A stretch of DNA of 62,546 nt, taken from Caryophanales bacterium UBA6768 (GTDB lineage: Bacteria; Bacillota; Bacilli; Bacillales_D; Amphibacillaceae). The position numbers and the translations under genes are program-made. Below, one piece after another: positions 20,896 through 29,894 of this stretch (the stretch's first letter is position 1; the number at the start of each line of letters is the position of its first letter). The notes under the pieces were generated by a model that saw only the letters and a list, made by a program, of their open reading frames with translations, was not told the DNA's origin and searched no databases. The stretch spans positions 1 to 62,546 of the forward strand of contig DKGO01000166.1 in the NCBI GenBank assembly GCA_002453315.1. Direction: 5' to 3'.

Positions 20896-23800
20896 CTATA
20901 CATCAGTTTCAACTTTTTCATGGGAGATAGTTACTTTGGCTAATTTTTTAATAAATTCACCTACAATGGCTAGCTTTTCCTGTAACGATTCTTTATTAAA
21001 ATTAAATGTTACTCTTAATTGATTATTTTTAGTTCCAAGTTGGATTAACTTACCATACGTATTAGCCATCATAAATAATTTAGCTCCATCTATTTGATAG
21101 CTTCTGGCCTCTTCAATCGTTATCACTATCTTTTTCCCTGCTTCTTTGATTGATTCTATTCTTTGATTTGTCGCATCCATTTTCAGTTGCGCTACAAGTA
21201 ATAAATTATTGACTTCCTCAGGATATTCCCCAAACCGATCGATTAATTCATTTTTTACATCGTCAATTTCATTTTCATTGTCGAAATTTTGTAATCGTTT
21301 ATACATATCAATTTTTTGTTGTTTATCAGCAATATATTCTTCTGGAATGTAAGCATTAATAGAAATCATCATTTCCGGGTTAAAAGGTTGGACAGACTCA
21401 ATTGGTTGCCCAGTTTTCCTCGCTTCAATCGCTTCCTTAAGCATTTGTGAATACAAATCAAATCCAACAGAATCAATGAAACCATGCTGTTCTGCCCCAA
21501 GTAAATTACCAGCACCGCGAATCGTTAAATCCCTCATTGCAATTTTAAAACCTGAACCAAGTTCCGTAAACTCTTTAATGGCTTGCAATCGTTTTTCAGC
21601 AACTTCTGTCAGGATTTTATCCTTTTGGTACATAAAATAAGCATAAGCAATACGATTTGACCTGCCGACACGACCACGTAATTGATATAGCTGGCTTAAT
21701 CCCATTCGGTCGGCATCATATACAATAAGTGTATTGACATTAGGTATATCAACACCTGTTTCAATAATGGTTGTACTAACTAGTACATCACTTTCTCCTT
21801 CTAGAAAACTAAACATAACATTTTCTAGCTCCGTTTCATTCATTCGACCATGGGCGACAGATACCCTTACATCCTCCACTAAATCACTTATATCACGGGC
21901 AATCTTTTCAATATTTTGTATCCGGTTATAAAGCAAGTATACTTGTCCACCCCGATAAACTTCTCTTTCGATAGCTTCCTTAATAAAAGTCCTATTTTGT
22001 TCCATCACATATGTTTGAATTGGAAAACGATTTTCTGGTGGAGTTTCAATGACAGATAAATCCCTTATCCCTAACATTGACATGTGAAGAGTCCGTGGAA
22101 TTGGTGTTGCCGTTAGCGTCAATACATCGACGTTTGTTTTTAATTGCTTGATTCTTTCTTTATGTTTTACACCAAATCGTTGTTCTTCATCGACAACTAA
22201 TAAACCTAAATCACTGAAATGAATATCCTTTGAAAGTATTCTATGGGTACCAATGACAATATCAATTATCCCTTTTTTTAATCCATCTAATGTTTCTGCT
22301 TGTTGCTTTTTCGTACGAAAACGGCTCAATAACCCAATTTGGATCGGATACTCTTGAAAACGTTCTTTCATTGTTTGAAAATGTTGTTGTGCCAAAATAG
22401 TTGTAGGTACTAAAACTGCTACTTGTTTACCTTCTAAAACTGCCTTAAACATTGCCCTAATAGCTACTTCTGTTTTACCATAACCAACATCACCACATAA
22501 TAGCCGATCCATCGGATTTGACTTTTCCATGTCGGCTTTAATTTCTTCCACACTTCTTAATTGGTCTGGTGTTTCCTGATAGGTAAAAGCTTGTTCAAAA
22601 TCCGCTTGTAATTCATTGTCTTTTGAAAATGCATAGCCTTTTTTTGCCTGTCTTTCGGCGTATAATTTAATTAATTCATCAGCAATGTCTTCAACAGAGG
22701 ATTGGACTTTACGTTTTACTTTTGTCCATTCCGTTCCACCTAATTTAAATAAACGTGGTTCCTTCCCCTCTGAACCGACATATTTCTGAATTAAATTAAT
22801 TTGGTCAACAGGCACATATAATTTGTCATCACCCGAATATTTAATGAGCAAGTAATCTTTTTGTAGACCGTTCACATCTAGTGACTCGATACCCGTATAC
22901 TTACCAATTCCGTGGTTTCGATGAACGACATAATCACCAACATTTAATTCTTGATAATGCTTAATTCGTTCAGCATTTGATATCCTCGTGTTTTTCCTCA
23001 CACGGGTAGTTTGTTTTTTAAATAATTCATTTTCAGTAATCATTACTACCTTATAAGTAGGCAATTCAATCCCACTACTTAAGTTGCCGACAATTACTAA
23101 TGGTCTTTTAAACGGTAGGTTAACATTACTATCAATACTAGATTCAATCCCATATTCATTTAAAATTTCACGAACCTTTTTTAAACGGCTCTTGTTTCTA
23201 GTTAAAATAATGACGGAGTAATTAGCATTGACCCAACGATTAAGCTCATTTTTAAATAACTTCATTTGACCATGAAAATCCTGCATTTGATGGCTTGACA
23301 CATTGACAACATTTTCTGGTTGGGTGCCCGGGATGTGTTTTAAAAATAAGGACATATAAATTTTTTGTTGTGTCATTTTTTCTTTAACCATTAACCAGTC
23401 ATAGGATAATGATAATTGGGGAACTATGTGGCTTTTTTCTAATAATGATTGTAGCAACTCTCCCTCTTCCTGATCTAAAAATTTAGCCGTTTCTTGAATC
23501 CTGCTAAATTCATCTAGAATGACCAAGCCATCTGAAGGAATATAATCTAATAAACTATTAGGTTGTTCATAGAAAAGGTCATTGTATTTATAAATTCCGG
23601 GAAACATATTTCCTTGTTTTAAACATTCAATATCCTCGTTTATTTCATGCCATAACTTTTCCTTTTCTTCCGTTGAAGTTAACTTTTTCATCGTATCAGA
23701 TACTATGTGTTCCAAACGATTTGCTGCATGCAAATAATCATCTTTCGTTAGTAATAATTCTGTTGCAGGCACAATTTGCACTGATGTTATTTCATATAAA

Positions 23801-24441
23801 GATCGTTGAGAGTCAGCATCAAATACACGAATTGACTCGACTTCATCATCAAATAACTCAATCCTAATTGGATGCTGCTCCGTCATTGTGTGTATATCGA
23901 TTATCCCACCACGCACACTAAATTCCCCGGGGGAGGTCACCATATCGGTTCGTTCATATCCCATATTAACAAATGTTAGCAAAACATCTTTGACATCTAT
24001 CGTAGAATCGACATGAATAGTAAGATGAGATTTTTCCCAATAATCAAGTGGGGGTAGCTTTCTTTTTAACGCAGCAATCGGAACAATCAAGACGCCTTGT
24101 TCTGCATGTAACCATGACGTTAAACCATAAATTCTTTCTGCCATCAGTTCCGGACTTGAAATAGCCATTTCCGAGGCAATCAATTCATTTACTGGGTATA
24201 AATAAATATCCTCCCTGCCAGCTAATTCACTCATATCATCATAAATTTGTTGAGCATGCATTAATTTATGGGTAACGATGATTGTTTTTCTTTCCTGTTC
24301 ATCTAGTAAAGAGGTTAAAAACAAATGCTTTGCCGAACCCGTTAAGCCTGTTAACAGCTGCTCCTTTAGACCGACATCCAAACCATCATTAATAGATTGC
24401 AGATGTTCTTTATGTTTAAATACTTCTTTTAACATTAGCAT
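20896..24441 (-). CDS. mfd: Transcription-repair coupling factor Mfd
   Basis: Mfd removes RNA polymerase stalled at DNA lesions and recruits UvrA. From ATG 24441 (GGAGG ten bases upstream) the protein has about 1181 residues, the usual size. It contains the UvrB-like N-terminal module, the RNA polymerase-interacting domain (around [18 protein letters not shown]), and a RecG-like motor with Walker [19 protein letters not shown] and the LRGRVGRS motif, then the TRCF C-terminal domain. A longer frame to 24489 lacks a suitable ribosome-binding site. Confidence 0.96.
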   Translation of the reverse strand: MLMLKEVFKHKEHLQSINDGLDVGLKEQLLTGLTGSAKHLFLTSLLDEQERKTIIVTHKLMHAQQIYDDMSELAGREDIYLYPVNELIASEMAISSPELMAERIYGLTSWLHAEQGVLIVPIAALKRKLPPLDYWEKSHLTIHVDSTIDVKDVLLTFVNMGYERTDMVTSPGEFSVRGGIIDIHTMTEQHPIRIELFDDEVESIRVFDADSQRSLYEITSVQIVPATELLLTKDDYLHAANRLEHIVSDTMKKLTSTEEKEKLWHEINEDIECLKQGNMFPGIYKYNDLFYEQPNSLLDYIPSDGLVILDEFSRIQETAKFLDQEEGELLQSLLEKSHIVPQLSLSYDWLMVKEKMTQQKIYMSLFLKHIPGTQPENVVNVSSHQMQDFHGQMKLFKNELNRWVNANYSVIILTRNKSRLKKVREILNEYGIESSIDSNVNLPFKRPLVIVGNLSSGIELPTYKVVMITENELFKKQTTRVRKNTRISNAERIKHYQELNVGDYVVHRNHGIGKYTGIESLDVNGLQKDYLLIKYSGDDKLYVPVDQINLIQKYVGSEGKEPRLFKLGGTEWTKVKRKVQSSVEDIADELIKLYAERQAKKGYAFSKDNELQADFEQAFTYQETPDQLRSVEEIKADMEKSNPMDRLLCGDVGYGKTEVAIRAMFKAVLEGKQVAVLVPTTILAQQHFQTMKERFQEYPIQIGLLSRFRTKKQQAETLDGLKKGIIDIVIGTHRILSKDIHFSDLGLLVVDEEQRFGVKHKERIKQLKTNVDVLTLTATPIPRTLHMSMLGIRDLSVIETPPENRFPIQTYVMEQNRTFIKEAIEREVYRGGQVYLLYNRIQNIEKIARDISDLVEDVRVSVAHGRMNETELENVMFSFLEGESDVLVSTTIIETGVDIPNVNTLIVYDADRMGLSQLYQLRGRVGRSNRIAYAYFMYQKDKILTEVAEKRLQAIKEFTELGSGFKIAMRDLTIRGAGNLLGAEQHGFIDSVGFDLYSQMLKEAIEARKTGQPIESVQPFNPEMMISINAYIPEEYIADKQQKIDMYKRLQNFDNENEIDDVKNELIDRFGEYPEEVNNLLLVAQLKMDATNQRIESIKEAGKKIVITIEEARSYQIDGAKLFMMANTYGKLIQLGTKNNQLRVTFNFNKESLQEKLAIVGEFIKKLAKVTISHEKVETDV

Positions 24442-24515
24442 GTTAGGGAAAACCTCCGTAATTTTAAATCCTCTTCCTTTTGCATCCACATTGTTTTAGT
24501 ATATATTCATTCTTA

Positions 24516-24823
24516 TCATCGGTATTGATTCATTATGTATGGTTCCTTAATTTGATATAGAGGATCACTATACCAATCAGGCTTTAGTCCAAATTCTCTT
24601 GCTTCGAAGAATATTTTTTTTCTTTATCAATTATTTCTACTTTTTTCCCACTTCTATTTATGTATCTTTTGCCTGACCTTCATTAGATTGTATTTATACT
24701 CATATAAAATTATACGTGCAAAAATGCTTTGGGATCTATTTCACCAAAGCAATTTCTGCCGTTTAGTTATACTTCTACCTTATCTAACATCTCTTTATCC
24801 TTAATTATATCCATTAAATTCAT
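24516..24823 (-). pseudogene. Decayed small gene between mfd and fin
   Basis: A minus-strand reading frame of about 100 codons starts MNLMDIIKDKEMLDKVEV and continues past four stop codons through LNGRNCFGEIDPKAFLHV and RSGKRYINRSGKKVEIIDKE. At a run of eight A it shifts one base and continues IFFEAREFGLKPDWYSDPLY to the final stop. The amino-acid composition is protein-like throughout, so this is a recently inactivated gene. I do not recognise the family. It accounts for nearly all the 450-base gap upstream of mfd. Confidence 0.65.
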
Positions 24824-24898
24824 CTATTTTTCCATAAAAATTTAAGGGGTTAAGTCATCATACGATAACCACCATTTTTATCACACATCACTACATCG

Positions 24899-25129
24899 TT
24901 AATGAATAAAAAACTCTAATTCATAATAGTTAGGATGTAAAGATAATGAGGTTTCACAATTTTCACAAATAGAAAGTATGTGCATATCCCCATTTGCTTT
25001 AAATTGCACCATTTTCTGTTTCTCTTCATTCGATAATTGGTCCAATCCTAGCATCGAACTGGAAACAATTTGATTCGTAATTTTCCCAATCTCGTGATGA
25101 CAATGTCTGCATTTATAAATGATCGCCAT
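24899..25129 (-). CDS. fin: Anti-sigma-F factor Fin
   Basis: Fin binds RNA polymerase and helps the forespore switch from sigma-F to sigma-G. The 76-residue protein (ATG 25129, AAGGGGAG upstream) starts MAIIYKCRHCHHEIG and has two CxxC zinc pairs (CRHC and CENC) around LSNEEKQKM and GDMHILSICE, as in B. subtilis YabK/Fin. A longer frame to 25189 is not supported. It lies between pth and mfd, the conserved position. Confidence 0.93.
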   Translation of the reverse strand: MAIIYKCRHCHHEIGKITNQIVSSSMLGLDQLSNEEKQKMVQFKANGDMHILSICENCETSLSLHPNYYELEFFIH

Positions 25130-25234
25130 AGTTGAAAAAACTCCCCTTAATTCATCAAGTATCATTAAGTTTATCCAATATGTAATCATTTATACGATGT
25201 CATAGGCTCAGATTATTTAGTAAAAATCTCCTGT

Positions 25235-25798
25235 TCAATTTTTTTGATTGTAAGAATTCATCACTTCGATAAATGGCTGTTCTATCCATGCATCACAAGC
25301 ATCAGAAGCATAGAGTATCGCCTGCTCAACAAGTAAGTTTTCTGCCTTAGAAAAAGGTTGTAAAACATAATTAACTACGGCCATATCATCCGTTGGTCTT
25401 CCTACACCTATACGCAGCCTTTTAAATTCTTTTGAACCAGTATGTTGAATAATCGAACGAATCCCGTTATGACCACCATGGCCACCTTTTTCACGTAACC
25501 TTATTTTCCCTGTCGGCAAATCCAAATCATCATAAATAACTAATAAATCTTTTAATTCAATCTTAAAAAAATTCATTAGTGGCTGAATTCCTTCACCCGA
25601 CAAATTCATAAAAGTTTGTGGCTTTACGAACATTACACTTTCTTTACCATGACGTAATAATCCGTGATCACAATTATACTTACTTTTCATGACAACTGAA
25701 TGACGCTTCAATAACTCATCAATCACTTGAAAACCAATATTATGTCGTGTTTTTTCATACTTTTTACCTGGATTTCCTAAACCTACGATACATTTCAT
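25235..25798 (-). CDS. pth: Peptidyl-tRNA hydrolase
   Basis: Pth releases peptides from peptidyl-tRNA that drops off the ribosome (named spoVC in B. subtilis). The 187-residue protein has the opening GLGNPGKKYEKTRHNIGF with the catalytic histidine, the MNLSGEGI motif and the DDLDLPTGKIRLREKGGHGGHNG segment. AAGGGAAG precedes the ATG. Confidence 0.96.
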   Translation of the reverse strand: MKCIVGLGNPGKKYEKTRHNIGFQVIDELLKRHSVVMKSKYNCDHGLLRHGKESVMFVKPQTFMNLSGEGIQPLMNFFKIELKDLLVIYDDLDLPTGKIRLREKGGHGGHNGIRSIIQHTGSKEFKRLRIGVGRPTDDMAVVNYVLQPFSKAENLLVEQAILYASDACDAWIEQPFIEVMNSYNQKN

Positions 25799-25905
25799 CG
25801 CTATTCTTCCCTTTTTATACTCTTCTACTTACAAAGTAATATAACAATCCCTTCTAAAGGCAAGTGGATATTAGCACACTTAGTTTAGAAGGGCTTATAT
25901 ATTAT

Positions 25906-26547
25906 TTATTCCGTTTCTTCTTCCTCATCATCTTCGGAGCCGACTAATTCTGGTTCAGCAGTTAAGTCAACATCACTTTCCGTTTCTTCTTCCTCAGCTT
26001 CAGGGGCTGAAATGACTGCTATCGCCATTTCCGCATCATCCAAAATTTCATATGCATCAGAATCAGGAATATCTGCGACAGATAAGCTATCGCCGATTTC
26101 TAATTCAGAGACGTCGACAATAATGGATTCCGGAATATCACGTGGTTTTGCACGAACTTGCAATTCAAATAATGGTTGTTGCAAAATTCCACCATCTCTT
26201 GATCCTTTAGGTTCACCTTCTAATTGTAGTGTTACCATAACATCCATCTCTTCGGACATATCAACAATGTAAAAGTCTGCATGAATGACATCACCTTTTA
26301 CTGGGTCTGTTTGGTATTCATGTAGCATGACATCAACTTTAGACCCACCTTCTACGTCTAAGGTGATAATTGCATTTCTTCCTTCGTCACGCACAGTTTT
26401 TAATAATTCCATATTGGGGACACTAACGGCCACAGTATCCTTTTCTTTTCCATAAACAACAGAAGGGATAAATCCATCTTTTCTCCATTGTTTCGTTGCT
26501 GCACTTGTTAATTTGTTACGTGATTTTGCTTTTAATGTAATACTCAT
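25906..26547 (-). CDS. rplY: Ribosomal protein bL25, Ctc form
   Basis: The 213-residue protein is the long Ctc version of bL25: an N-terminal 5S rRNA-binding beta-barrel (about 1-92) plus a C-terminal TL5-like beta domain (about 98-185). It ends in a very acidic tail with repeated EEEE stretches. In B. subtilis ctc is a general-stress gene. It lies 23 bases downstream of prs, and GTGGAGG precedes the ATG. Confidence 0.94.
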   Translation of the reverse strand: MSITLKAKSRNKLTSAATKQWRKDGFIPSVVYGKEKDTVAVSVPNMELLKTVRDEGRNAIITLDVEGGSKVDVMLHEYQTDPVKGDVIHADFYIVDMSEEMDVMVTLQLEGEPKGSRDGGILQQPLFELQVRAKPRDIPESIIVDVSELEIGDSLSVADIPDSDAYEILDDAEMAIAVISAPEAEEEETESDVDLTAEPELVGSEDDEEEETE

Positions 26548-26570
26548 CTTATTTCCTCCACATTTTCTTA

Positions 26571-27527
26571 TTAATCAAAGACAACACTAATTGATTTATT
26601 TTCATATATTCTCATAATTGCTTCCCCAATAAGTGGTGCAATAGATAACTGGGTAATTTTATTAATTTGCTTTTCACCCGGTAACTCAATTGTATTTGTC
26701 ACAACTAATTCTTTTATTTTTGATTGTTCAATTCTGTTAATGGCTGGTCCAGATAAAACAGGGTGTGTGCAACAAGCATATACTTCTTTTGCTCCATTTT
26801 CAATTAAAGCATCAGCTGCCAGTTGCATGGTACCTGCAGTATCAATGATATCATCTATAATTATCGCTGTTCTTCCCTTTATATCTCCAATAATATTCAT
26901 TACCTCGGCCACATTTGGTTTAGGACGCCGTTTATCAATTATACCGATTGGTGCTTTTAATCTATCTGCCATTCTGCGGGCACGAATCACTCCTCCGTGG
27001 TCCGGAGATACGATAACTAAATCCTCTAATTCTTTTCCTTTTATATATTCGGTTAGTAATGGAACACCCTGCAAATGGTCTATTGGCACATCGAAAAATC
27101 CTTGTATTTGTGGCGCATGTAAATCTAATGTAACAATTCGATCCGCTCCTGCAGTTTCTAATAAGTTTGCCACTAGTTTTGCTGTAATAGGTTCCCGTGA
27201 ACGTGCTTTACGATCCTGTCTTGCATAACCGTAATATGGCATGACTACATTAATAGTAGATGCTGAGGCACGTTTTAAGGCATCAATGAGAATTAATAAT
27301 TCCATTAAATTTTCATTTACTGGTTCTGAAGTAGATTGAATAATGTAAACAGCGCATCCGCGCACACTCTCTTCAATATTTATTTGTGTCTCGCCATCAC
27401 TAAATTTAGTGACAGTACACTTCCCCAATGGAATCCCTATGTGATTCGCAATTTCCTCTGCTAATGCCCTGTTTGAATTTAATGTGAATAACTGCAACTG
27501 GTCCCCATTACTGTTGCCCGATGACAT
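26571..27527 (-). CDS. prs: Ribose-phosphate pyrophosphokinase
   Basis: Prs makes PRPP from ribose 5-phosphate and ATP for purine, pyrimidine, His and Trp synthesis. The 318-residue protein has [16 protein letters not shown], the catalytic flexible loop [16 protein letters not shown], the metal site [11 protein letters not shown], and the PRPP motif [14 protein letters not shown]. It follows glmU by 17 bases in a glmU-prs operon. Confidence 0.97.
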   Translation of the reverse strand: MSSGNSNGDQLQLFTLNSNRALAEEIANHIGIPLGKCTVTKFSDGETQINIEESVRGCAVYIIQSTSEPVNENLMELLILIDALKRASASTINVVMPYYGYARQDRKARSREPITAKLVANLLETAGADRIVTLDLHAPQIQGFFDVPIDHLQGVPLLTEYIKGKELEDLVIVSPDHGGVIRARRMADRLKAPIGIIDKRRPKPNVAEVMNIIGDIKGRTAIIIDDIIDTAGTMQLAADALIENGAKEVYACCTHPVLSGPAINRIEQSKIKELVVTNTIELPGEKQINKITQLSIAPLIGEAIMRIYENKSISVVFD

Positions 27528-27544
27528 GGTTGTAAAGCCTCCTG

Positions 27545-28924
27545 TTATTTGTTTTTTTCCCTTTGCATCCTAGTAGCATACCCGTCTTTATTCAATTGTT
27601 TAGATCTACCTATTGCTAAGGCATCCTGTGGAACATCACGATTAACCGTAGAACCTGCCGCCACAAAAGAACCTTTACCGATGGTAACAGGTGCAATTAA
27701 ATTAGCATTACATCCGATGAAAGAATGATCCTCAATGATGGTTTTATGTTTATTGACACCATCATAATTGACAGTAATCGTTCCACAACCAATATTGACA
27801 TCCTTACCCATTTCTGTATCCCCAATATAACTTAAGTGTGAAACTTTTGATTTATTACCAATTGTGGACTTTTTCACTTCCACAAAATTCCCAATTTTCA
27901 CATCATCATTTACGATACTTTCTGGTCGAATATGGGCATATGGGCCAATGTTTACCTTATTCCCTATTTTACTATTTTTTACTACACTTTGTCTAATGAC
28001 ACTATATTGACCAATGGTACTATCATCAATTTCACTATTCGGTCCTATTGTTGACCCTGTTTCAATATGTGTTTGACCTTGAATGACTGTACCAGGTAAT
28101 ATTACCACATCTTGTTCAATCGTCACCCCTGGTCCAATATATGTATGATCTGGGTCAACAATGGATACACCATTTAATAAATGGGTTTCATTCACACGTC
28201 GCTTCATTTCCTTTTCTGCTTCCGCTAAGGCAACCCGATCATTAATCCCCATTGTTTCCTTTGCATCTGCACATAAAAAGGCACTAACTTTTTCCGATTT
28301 TCGCCGTAATATTTCTATAACATCCGTCAAATAATATTCACCTTGAGCATTATCGTTAGTTACATTTTCCAATGCCGTAAATAATGCTTGATTATCAAAA
28401 CAATATGTCCCTGTATTTATTTCTGTAATATTTTTCTCGGTGTCATTGGCATCTTTTTGTTCAACGATTCGTGCCACTTCCCCATTGTCATCTCGAACAA
28501 TCCTGCCGTAACCGAATGGATTTTGCATGTCTGATGTCAAAATAGTTGCCTTGGAGTTACTTGTTTCATGAAATTCAAACAATTTCTCAATAGTTCCCGG
28601 TTTGATTAAAGGGGTGTCCCCACAGACAATAATTGTAGTTCCTTCTTTGTCATTTAAAATATCCCTTGTTTCCATAACAGCATGGGCTGTGCCTAATTGT
28701 TCTTTTTGTGTGACAAATTCGGTTTGTTGGCCAATAGCTGCCATCACTTGGTCTTTACCATGTCCAACTACCGATACTTTTACATCTATTTCATTGTGTT
28801 GTAATCCTTGTAATATATAGTCAATCATTGGGAGTCCTAATATGGGATGTAACACTTTTGCTATTGTTGACTTCATTCTCATACCTTTACCTGCCGCGAG
28901 TATAATCGCAAATCGCTTTTTCAC
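27545..28924 (-). CDS. glmU: Bifunctional UDP-GlcNAc synthesis enzyme GlmU
   Basis: GlmU acetylates glucosamine 1-phosphate and then couples it to UTP, giving UDP-GlcNAc for peptidoglycan and teichoic acid. The N-terminal uridyltransferase has [11 protein letters not shown]. The C-terminal half is a left-handed beta-helix of hexapeptide repeats with the acetyltransferase site near [15 protein letters not shown]. The GTG at 28924, nine bases after GGGAGGG, gives 459 residues and is preferred over ATG 28942, which overlaps the ribosome-binding site. Confidence 0.96.
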   Translation of the reverse strand: MKKRFAIILAAGKGMRMKSTIAKVLHPILGLPMIDYILQGLQHNEIDVKVSVVGHGKDQVMAAIGQQTEFVTQKEQLGTAHAVMETRDILNDKEGTTIIVCGDTPLIKPGTIEKLFEFHETSNSKATILTSDMQNPFGYGRIVRDDNGEVARIVEQKDANDTEKNITEINTGTYCFDNQALFTALENVTNDNAQGEYYLTDVIEILRRKSEKVSAFLCADAKETMGINDRVALAEAEKEMKRRVNETHLLNGVSIVDPDHTYIGPGVTIEQDVVILPGTVIQGQTHIETGSTIGPNSEIDDSTIGQYSVIRQSVVKNSKIGNKVNIGPYAHIRPESIVNDDVKIGNFVEVKKSTIGNKSKVSHLSYIGDTEMGKDVNIGCGTITVNYDGVNKHKTIIEDHSFIGCNANLIAPVTIGKGSFVAAGSTVNRDVPQDALAIGRSKQLNKDGYATRMQREKNK

Positions 28925-29167
28925 TTTGTCATTCCCTCCCATCTTTTATACCCATTATAAAATAATAACTGAAACACACCTCGAATTCAATTAGTAAGCC
29001 TTTTTACAGGCTACGGGTTAGTAAAGAATATTCATTTGTTCATTCTTCAGTTACCTACATTTAAAGAGGTCATTTTACATAGCAAAAAAGCCGATAAAAA
29101 TCGACTTAGCTTTAAATTTGTATTCCCATTTACCTAATAAAAGTTAATCTTGAAAAGCAAAATAATC

Positions 29168-29276
29168 GATAAAAAACACGAGACCTATTGGTAGTTGAAA
29201 ACCGTCGTATCCTGAAACCTTGACCATTGAAGATATGCCGTAATTGTTCCCTTAATGGTGACACGTGTTTTTTATC
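29168..29276. repeat. Perfect 13-bp inverted repeat enclosing 83 bp, upstream of glmU
   Basis: GATAAAAAACACG (29168-29180) is exactly mirrored by CGTGTTTTTTATC (29264-29276). The interior holds a weaker inner repeat (TGACCATT and AATGGTGA). It lies in the 420-base gap between spoVG and glmU where other Bacilli often have only a short spacer. It could be a small non-autonomous element or a folded leader RNA. The rest of the gap (28925-29167) shows only short repeats of TTAGTAA. Confidence 0.5.
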
Positions 29277-29304
29277 AATAACAACATCAAATAGAGCCAT
29301 AAAA

Positions 29305-29340
29305 GAATAAAAAGACTAATTCATCATTAGCCCTTTTAAT
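29305..29340 (-). terminator. Terminator after spoVG
   Basis: On the minus strand AAAGGGCTAAT pairs with ATTAGTCTTTT (two G-T pairs) around a five-base loop and is followed by TTTTATTC. Confidence 0.75.
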
Positions 29341-29350
29341 CCGCCCATAT

Positions 29351-29647
29351 TCAAGATATACTTGCACCGTAGTGCAACAATTTCGATTCCACTTCTTCCC
29401 GTGACTCATACTCCTGTAAAACTGCTTTTTGAATTTTTTCACGCGTCATTGAGTTAATAGGATGTGCTATATCTTTAAATTCACCATCTGCCGTTCGTTT
29501 AGATGGCATAGCGACAAAGAGCCCATTATTCCCATCAATAATCCTTACATCATGAACAACAAACTCATCATCAAAGGTAATTGATGCAATTGCCCGCATT
29601 TTCCCTTCTGTACTAACTCGACGTAATCGGACATCTGTTACTTCCAC
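29351..29647 (-). CDS. spoVG: Septation/regulatory RNA-binding protein SpoVG
   Basis: SpoVG is a small nucleic-acid-binding regulator that affects asymmetric septation and many virulence or stress genes in Firmicutes. The 98-residue protein reads [20 protein letters not shown] and holds the conserved [15 protein letters not shown] and [11 protein letters not shown] 29647, eight bases after AAGGTGG, matches the family start; a GTG 12 bases earlier overlaps the ribosome-binding site. A sigma-H promoter lies upstream. Confidence 0.97.
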   Translation of the reverse strand: MEVTDVRLRRVSTEGKMRAIASITFDDEFVVHDVRIIDGNNGLFVAMPSKRTADGEFKDIAHPINSMTREKIQKAVLQEYESREEVESKLLHYGASIS

Positions 29648-29688
29648 GTAATTCACCACCTTATTTTATCTCTTTCTATACTATAATA

Positions 29689-29715
29689 ATTCAACTTTTA
29701 GAATTAAAATCCTTC
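29689..29715 (-). promoter_or_regulatory. Sigma-H promoter of spoVG
   Basis: On the minus strand GAAGGATTT (29715-29707), an 11-base spacer and GTTGAAT (29695-29689) match the sigma-H consensus RNAGGAWWW-N11-12-RNNGAAT at every defined base. SpoVG is a classic sigma-H gene in B. subtilis, where AbrB represses it. Confidence 0.85.
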
Positions 29716-29849
29716 TTAAAATTCAAATTTTTTAAAACAAATCGTTGAACTTCTATACTTTTGTATGAAAATCTTGTCGAAAACTGTAAAATCCATCACT
29801 ATATGAACAATTTCTCTTTACGGAAGGTATCTGTAAAATCATCCTAATA

Positions 29850-29886
29850 AAACAAAACCCTCAAAGCGATAATCACTTTGAAGGTT
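29850..29886 (-). terminator. Terminator after the UPF0182 gene
   Basis: On the minus strand AACCTTCAAAGTG pairs with CGCTTTGAGGGTT around a short loop, followed by TTTGTTTT. Confidence 0.8.
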
Positions 29887-29894
29887 CCTTTTTG

